NCBI GenBank assembly: GCA_028066055.1
Contig: JALCBY010000001.1
Coordinates: 62,001 to 126,000, forward strand
Direction of reading: 5' to 3'
Origin: Hyphomicrobiaceae bacterium
GTDB taxonomy: Bacteria > Pseudomonadota > Alphaproteobacteria > Rhizobiales > Methyloligellaceae
DNA length: 64,000 nt
Shown here one piece after another: positions 60,287-64,000 of the stretch; the first letter of the stretch is position 1, and each line of letters begins with the position of its first letter. The notes below the pieces were generated by a model. The model saw only the letters and a program-made list of their open reading frames with translations, searched no databases and was not told the origin of the DNA. The position numbers and the translations under genes are program-made.

Positions 60287-61012
60287 TTAACGTTCGCCAA
60301 TCTCGCCGTTCGAGGCCCGCGGCCCGACCATCGGCATGTCATCACCGTCAACCTCGAGGGCATTCCGTGCGCCCTCCAAAGCTTTCACGACATGACGGTG
60401 CGACAGAAATTCCGCAAGTTCCGCGTCGCCCTCGGCGATGGCTGAGAATATGCGGCGGTGATCTTCCAGCGCGTCCGCTCCCCGGATCGCGGTATATTTG
60501 AACTGCTGCCTGCAGATCATCAACAGCCGATAGAAATCCGCGCTCAGAAACCCTGAAAAAAATCTGTTGCCGGAGAGCTCGCAAACGATCTGGTGAAACT
60601 TGATATCCTCCATATGATACGTTGGCGCTCTCTCATTGAGCGCACGTTCATGCGTGTCAATCGCCTGTTGCAACCGGGCGATCCCCCCGGGGGTAATCAG
60701 CCGGGCCGCCATACTTGCCGCCACCCCTTCAATCGCGGCGCGAAACTCGTAGAACTGAATCACCTCACGCCTGGAAATCGCACGAACCGTCACCCCGACA
60801 TTGGGCTTTCTCTCAACCAGTCCGCTTCCGGCGAGCCGGCTGATGGCCTCGCGGATCGGACCGCGGCTGGTGCCGAAGTGATCTGCCAGTTGCTGCTCAT
60901 TCAGCTTCTCGCCGCCTGAGATCTCACCGGTAGCGATGCGTTCGGAAATCGCCTCGAATATCTCGTCGACCGTACTGCCTGACGCAATAACTCTGGTGCT
61001 GGTTTGGGTCAT
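60287..61012 (-). CDS. FadR/FCD-type GntR transcriptional regulator
   Basis: This 241-aa regulator has the GntR winged helix-turn-helix (ERIATGEISGGEKLNEQQLADHF, GTSRGPIREAISRL) followed by an all-helical FCD ligand domain. ATG at 61012 begins the recognisable domain; the longer frame to 61189 would run across both operator palindromes and is rejected. It is transcribed with the lyase gene and divergent from the glutaredoxin-DinB gene, and probably represses both from the intergenic operators. Confidence 0.9.
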   Translation of the reverse strand: MTQTSTRVIASGSTVDEIFEAISERIATGEISGGEKLNEQQLADHFGTSRGPIREAISRLAGSGLVERKPNVGVTVRAISRREVIQFYEFRAAIEGVAASMAARLITPGGIARLQQAIDTHERALNERAPTYHMEDIKFHQIVCELSGNRFFSGFLSADFYRLLMICRQQFKYTAIRGADALEDHRRIFSAIAEGDAELAEFLSHRHVVKALEGARNALEVDGDDMPMVGPRASNGEIGER

Positions 61013-61056
61013 GGGTGTCGCCGTTGGTTTAAACCGAGGCCTATGAATAAACCGCG

Positions 61057-61072
61057 TTATTGTCGACAATAA
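61057..61072. promoter_or_regulatory. Perfect 16-base palindromic operator
   Basis: TTATTGTCGACAATAA is a perfect palindrome 45 bases upstream of the GntR start. FCD-type GntR regulators commonly bind TTGT-x-ACAA-like sites, so this is a likely autoregulatory operator. A second near-copy lies at 61122-61133. Confidence 0.7.
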
Positions 61073-61121
61073 TTCTATATTTCCCTGAAAAACGTGCAAA
61101 TGACAATGACAAATCAATTGT

Positions 61122-61154
61122 ATTGTTGACAATTTTATTGCCCTTTGTAGAGTC
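61122..61154 (+). promoter_or_regulatory. Second operator ATTGTTGACAAT overlapping a promoter for the glutaredoxin-DinB gene
   Basis: ATTGTTGACAAT (61122-61133) differs from the core of the upstream palindrome by one base. It contains a consensus -35 TTGACA (61127-61132). TAGAGT (61149-61154) lies 16 bases further on as -10. Repressor binding here would block the -35. Confidence 0.65.
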
Positions 61155-61274
61155 AGCACAGACTCAAGGGGTGTGCATTTCGAGTTCAAAGCATAGCATT
61201 GCGAACGTCATGCGTGTCCGGAACAACCCGCATTTTGGTTGCGGATCAAAGAACACGGAGATCAGGAGGGAAAA

Positions 61275-62144
61275 ATGAGCCAACTCGAAGGTGCCGGGAC
61301 ACGGGAAAATCTGGCCTTGCCACTGAAGGTTTACTGGCAACCCGGCTGCTCCAGTTGTCTGAAGACGAAAGAATTTCTGATCGATCACGGCGTTGAATTT
61401 CAATCCGTGAATGTTCTGGAGGATGATGAGGGCCTTCAGGATCTGCAGGCTTTGGGCATTCGCATGGTTCCCATTGTCGCGCGGGGTCCTGTCTGGGCCA
61501 ATGGCGCCGTCTTTCGCGACGTCGCAAAGGTCGCGGGCTTTGAATATGGCGGGCACGAGATCCTTCCCCCCGAAGTCATCAAGGACAAGGTCCTCGTGAC
61601 CCTGGACGCGGCCCAGCGCTATCTCGCGCAAATTCCCGACGACAGGCTTGATGAGTTATTGCCCGGACGACCGCGCTCATATCGACAGCTCGTCTATCAC
61701 GTGTTCGACATTGCCAAGGTTTTTCTGGACCGGGTCGAGGATGAAACGCCGATTACATACGAGTCGCTGAAGTCGATTTTGCCGGACGACATGAAGACAC
61801 GGGACGATCTGGCCGAGTATGGCCGCACCACCCGGGAACGCCTCGCCGCCTGGTGGGATCGGGATGGTGCCTCCACGGACTTCGAACAGCCGGGCAAGGT
61901 CTATTACGGCGACGTCAGCCTGCATGAGGTTCTGGAACGGACCGGCTGGCATACCGGTCAGCATATCCGCCAGATTATCCTGATGCTCCGCGACAAGCTC
62001 GCGATCGAGCCCGACGGTCCGCTGGATGACTCGCATTTCAACGGGCTTCCAATGCCGAAAAATGTCTGGGACAACGAACGCTCCTTCGACGAGGAGGCCT
62101 ATTCGGGTTCAGCGGAAGACTGGGAGAACGCCAAAACAGGCTGA
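61275..62144 (+). CDS. Glutaredoxin-DinB fusion protein
   Basis: This 289-aa protein has an N-terminal glutaredoxin-like domain (VYWQPGCSSCLKTKEFLIDH, active-site Cys25 and Cys28; MVPIVARG supplies the cis-Pro) joined at about residue 95-105 to a DinB-like four-helix domain with the metal motif GWHTGQHIRQI and an earlier His in LVYHVFDIA. DinB-fold proteins include thiol-dependent transferases and isomerases, so the fusion suggests a glutathione-linked reaction. ATG at 61275 has AGGAGG just upstream. It is divergent from the GntR/lyase pair and shares their operators. Confidence 0.87.
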   Translation: MSQLEGAGTRENLALPLKVYWQPGCSSCLKTKEFLIDHGVEFQSVNVLEDDEGLQDLQALGIRMVPIVARGPVWANGAVFRDVAKVAGFEYGGHEILPPEVIKDKVLVTLDAAQRYLAQIPDDRLDELLPGRPRSYRQLVYHVFDIAKVFLDRVEDETPITYESLKSILPDDMKTRDDLAEYGRTTRERLAAWWDRDGASTDFEQPGKVYYGDVSLHEVLERTGWHTGQHIRQIILMLRDKLAIEPDGPLDDSHFNGLPMPKNVWDNERSFDEEAYSGSAEDWENAKTG

Positions 62145-62179
62145 TCCGGCTTTAAGGTCGCGTCACGCAAGAGATTAAG

Positions 62180-62207
62180 TCTATGCAGTGCAACAGCACT
62201 GCATAGA
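62180..62207. repeat. Perfect 12-base-arm hairpin after the glutaredoxin-DinB gene
   Basis: TCTATGCAGTGC, loop AACA, GCACTGCATAGA forms a perfect 12-bp stem, extendable by a G-T pair and one more A-T pair. No U-run follows, so a classical terminator is not complete. It could still terminate or protect the upstream transcript, or mark a recombination or repeat element. Confidence 0.6.
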
Positions 62208-62319
62208 TTGCACCTCTGTCGAGATTGGGATGTGCACTATCAACTACAAAGCTCGCCTTCTCACCTCATATCTGAGACGGCAGGCTCTGACCCACTGCGG
62301 GTATTGGCCGCCTGCACCG

Positions 62320-62718
62320 TCATGCTGACGGCGCGTCAGAGCCGTCCAAGGCTTCCTCTATTTTGCGTTTTGCTTGATTTGGCGTCTCTCTCACTTGTGC
62401 TCGGACGCCTGACAGCCCGATAACGGAACGCGCTTTGGGGTGATGGTGCCCCGGTATCGGATCGGCGATATCGTCAACCTTTCCTGCGTCAATAAACAGA
62501 ACAAGATTGTTGGGCGTCGTTAACTCCGCGAGAGGGAGATCAGTACCAATCTTATTTGCAATGGTTGCGGGAGTATCGGCGGAGTAAATACGTTTTTTAT
62601 AATCTATCACCGACGCATTTGGCGGCTCAAAGGAGCCGAAAGTCGGTCGAAATCGAACAATCTTGCTGGTTCGGATAAGCTGATTTCCACCATTTAAGGT
62701 GGTTATCTTAATGAACAT
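62320..62718 (-). CDS. Hypothetical protein
   Basis: This is a 132-aa frame I do not recognise. It starts with MFIKITTLNGGNQLIRTSKI and has NLVLFIDAGKVDDIADPIPG later; the end is charged (QAKRKIEEALDGSDAPSA). It has no signal peptide or membrane segment. Its codons are more AT-rich than those of neighbours. AGGTAATTAGAT before the ATG is a fair ribosome site. The short beta-like N-terminus faintly recalls FlbD-type small proteins, but this is weak. It may be part of a laterally acquired stretch next to the tRNA. Confidence 0.6.
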   Translation of the reverse strand: MFIKITTLNGGNQLIRTSKIVRFRPTFGSFEPPNASVIDYKKRIYSADTPATIANKIGTDLPLAELTTPNNLVLFIDAGKVDDIADPIPGHHHPKARSVIGLSGVRAQVRETPNQAKRKIEEALDGSDAPSA

Positions 62719-62975
62719 ATCTAATTACCTGATCTGATGCCGGTTTCTTATCAACTTTTAATTGTATTCTATTACGGTCGCAATCTCCAAGCATGAACGT
62801 AGCAATGGATTTTAGAACTTGCCGGTGCGGGGCACTGGTTTCGATTAATCGCTGCGTATTTGTGCGATGCAGAGACGGAATGTATTACGCACAGTGTCGG
62901 TTGCAATTGGCGCTTGGTCGGCTCCCTTTTACAAAGCAGACATGAACAGCGGCGTCGGTTGCTTGGAAGCCAAGG
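62719..62975. other. AT-richer non-coding stretch between hypothetical gene and tRNA
   Basis: This stretch lies just downstream of the tRNA 3' end. It contains a small stem CTTGG-AAG-CCAAG (62962-62974) next to the tRNA, possibly a tRNA processing or terminator stem. I found no gene or copy of the tRNA 3' end in it. Confidence 0.4.
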
Positions 62976-63064
62976 TGGTGCGGACGGCGGGACTCGAACC
63001 CGCACGGGAGTCACCTCCCTCGGGATTTTAAGTCCCGTGTGTCTACCAGTTCCACCACGTCCGC
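62976..63064 (-). tRNA. tRNA-Leu (anticodon UAA)
   Basis: The minus strand folds as a class II tRNA: acceptor GCGGACG pairs with CGTCCGC, D-arm GGAACTGGTAGAC, anticodon stem CGGGA/TCCCG with loop CTTAAAA (anticodon UAA at 63028-63030), a long variable arm (GAGGGAGGTGACTCCCG region), T-arm GCGGGTTCGAGTCCCGC, discriminator A and encoded CCA (62976-62978). It follows the malic enzyme gene on the same strand by about 80 bases. Confidence 0.97.
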
Positions 63065-63145
63065 AAGTGAGTCATGGCTTTCAAAGGCATAGCGCCGCTG
63101 AACGCGCCTGCCAAGGCCGGTCGTTGTTTTGGCGGTCCCGCCCGG

Positions 63146-64000
63146 CTATCTGGCGCAATTTTGCGCGTCGACTACCGAAAGCGCGGTCATGTTGACGACG
63201 CCCCGCGCCGTCACAGACGGCGTGAGTATGTGCGCGGGCCGCGCCGCGCCGAGCAGGATCGGCCCGACCGGAAGAGCGTCCGCCATGCCCTTGATGAGCT
63301 GATAGGAAATGTTGGCGGCGTCCAGATCCGGCATGATCAGGACGTTCGCCTCCCCCGTCAGCTTGGAATTCGGGAAGAGGCGCATACGATATGTTTCGTC
63401 GAGCGCGGCATCCCCGTGCATTTCGCCCTCAGCCTCAAGGTCCGGGTCGCGCTCGTGCAGAAGATCGAGCGCCGCGCGCATTTTCTTCGCGCTCTTGGAG
63501 TTAGAACTGCCGAAGCTCGAATGCGACAGAAGCGCAATTCTCGGCGTGATGCCGAAACGCCGGACATGTTCCGCTGTCAGCAACGCCATCTCCGCGATTT
63601 CTTCAGCCTTGGGGTCCACGGAGACATATGTGTCGGCCAGGAAGTATGCGCCTTTCGACAGGATGACCAGACTCAGAGCCGAGAAATCGCGCACGCCGGG
63701 CGCCAACCCGATCACCTCGTCGATATGCTGCAGATGCCGCAGATAGCGTCCGTAGAGTCCGCAGATCATGGCGTCGGCCTCGTCGCGCCGCACTGCCAGC
63801 GCGGCGATCACACTGGTGCGCGTTCGCACGATCGTTCGGGCGATTTCAGGCGTAATGCCTTTGCGGCACGTCAGATTGTAATAGGTGTCCACATAATCCC
63901 GGTATCGCGGATCGCTTTCCGGGTTGACCAGCTCGAAATCCTTGTCGGGCCGGATATTGAGCCCATGGCGTTTCAGTTGCGCTTCGACGACCTCGGGACG
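63146..64000 (-). CDS. maeB: NADP-type malic enzyme, C-terminal phosphotransacetylase-like domain (5' end outside window)
   Basis: The frame is open to the window edge, so only the last about 284 residues are seen. They match the phosphate acetyltransferase-like C-terminal domain of tandem malic enzymes: GITPEIARTIVRTRTSVIA, ALAVRRDEADAMICGLYGRY, LLSHSSFGSSNSKSAKKMR, ALPVGPILLGAARPAHILTPS. In such bifunctional MaeB proteins the N-terminal part decarboxylates malate to pyruvate and this domain is regulatory. A free-standing phosphate acetyltransferase is less likely, given RYRDYVDTYYNLTCRKG upstream, which is typical of MaeB. Confidence 0.9.
   Translation of the reverse strand, partial: RPEVVEAQLKRHGLNIRPDKDFELVNPESDPRYRDYVDTYYNLTCRKGITPEIARTIVRTRTSVIAALAVRRDEADAMICGLYGRYLRHLQHIDEVIGLAPGVRDFSALSLVILSKGAYFLADTYVSVDPKAEEIAEMALLTAEHVRRFGITPRIALLSHSSFGSSNSKSAKKMRAALDLLHERDPDLEAEGEMHGDAALDETYRMRLFPNSKLTGEANVLIMPDLDAANISYQLIKGMADALPVGPILLGAARPAHILTPSVTARGVVNMTALSVVDAQNCAR

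Noticed and set aside
60287-61189. Longer 300-residue version of the FCD-type GntR protein
   Set aside because: The added 59 residues have no GntR similarity and would place coding sequence over both operator palindromes.
62976-63064. tRNA-Leu as the attachment site of an integrated element
   Set aside because: No integrase gene and no second copy of the tRNA 3' end were found in the window.
1-64000. Insertion sequences, CRISPR arrays, rRNA genes or replication origin
   Set aside because: No transposase or integrase frame, no regularly spaced repeats, no rRNA-like sequence and no DnaA-box cluster were recognised.

Overview
The window is a gene-dense, high-GC chromosomal segment of an alphaproteobacterium, probably in the order Hyphomicrobiales (Rhizobiales). 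That placement is inferred from gene content: several ABC and TAXI-TRAP uptake systems, LysR, GntR and IclR regulators, split branched-chain amino acid catabolic operons and a tandem-type malic enzyme. The genus cannot be named from the sequence alone. Nearly all genes are metabolic or transport genes. I saw no insertion sequence, prophage, CRISPR array or replication origin.

Left part (1-13 kb): the 3' part of a sugar-type ABC importer (permease plus MalK/UgpC-like ATPase) is followed by a LysR and an IclR regulator. A minus-strand block holds a TauE/SafE permease, an amidase and an SDR dehydrogenase. A TAXI-type TRAP transporter follows. Next come a separate biotin carrier protein and a biotin-dependent carboxyltransferase, divergently arranged around a long inverted repeat, and then a type II haloacid dehalogenase. 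No biotin carboxylase gene is present.

Middle (13-36.6 kb): a complete Liv-type ABC importer is flanked by a phenylacetate-CoA-ligase-like protein and a long-chain-type acyl-CoA ligase. It is followed by the distal valine pathway (enoyl-CoA hydratase, 3-hydroxyisobutyrate dehydrogenase, 3-hydroxyisobutyryl-CoA hydrolase, acyl-CoA dehydrogenase, methylmalonate-semialdehyde dehydrogenase) with a divergent LysR gene. A thiolase, another acyl-CoA dehydrogenase, two AMP-forming ligases and the first two leucine-pathway genes (isovaleryl-CoA dehydrogenase, methylcrotonyl-CoA carboxylase beta) complete this part. The carboxylase alpha subunit is missing.

Region of highest interest (36.7-47 kb): a plus-strand gene run begins with a GntR/UTRA regulator whose own promoter carries a perfect 16-bp palindrome. 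It continues with a ComA-like phosphosulfolactate synthase, an SsuABC/TauABC-type ABC importer with two paralogous permeases, a TauD/TfdA-type dioxygenase, a DUF3604 (PHP-like) protein and a formylglycine-type sulfatase. I infer an organosulfur uptake and degradation cassette in which released sulfite could be fixed onto phosphoenolpyruvate. I do not recognise it as a described pathway.

Right part (47-64 kb): a D-hydantoinase pathway (hydantoin racemase, N-carbamoyl-D-amino-acid hydrolase, D-hydantoinase) surrounds an NMT1/THI5-like ABC importer and a TRZ/ATZ-type amidohydrolase. A frameshifted GFA-domain remnant is joined to an alpha/beta-hydrolase lacking its N-terminus. A JmjC/cupin-like protein is paired with a CelD-type acetyltransferase. 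A FadR-type GntR regulator lies between a PEP-mutase/isocitrate-lyase family enzyme and a glutaredoxin-DinB fusion, with two near-identical operator palindromes. The window closes with an AT-richer stretch, tRNA-Leu(UAA) and the C-terminal part of a malic enzyme.
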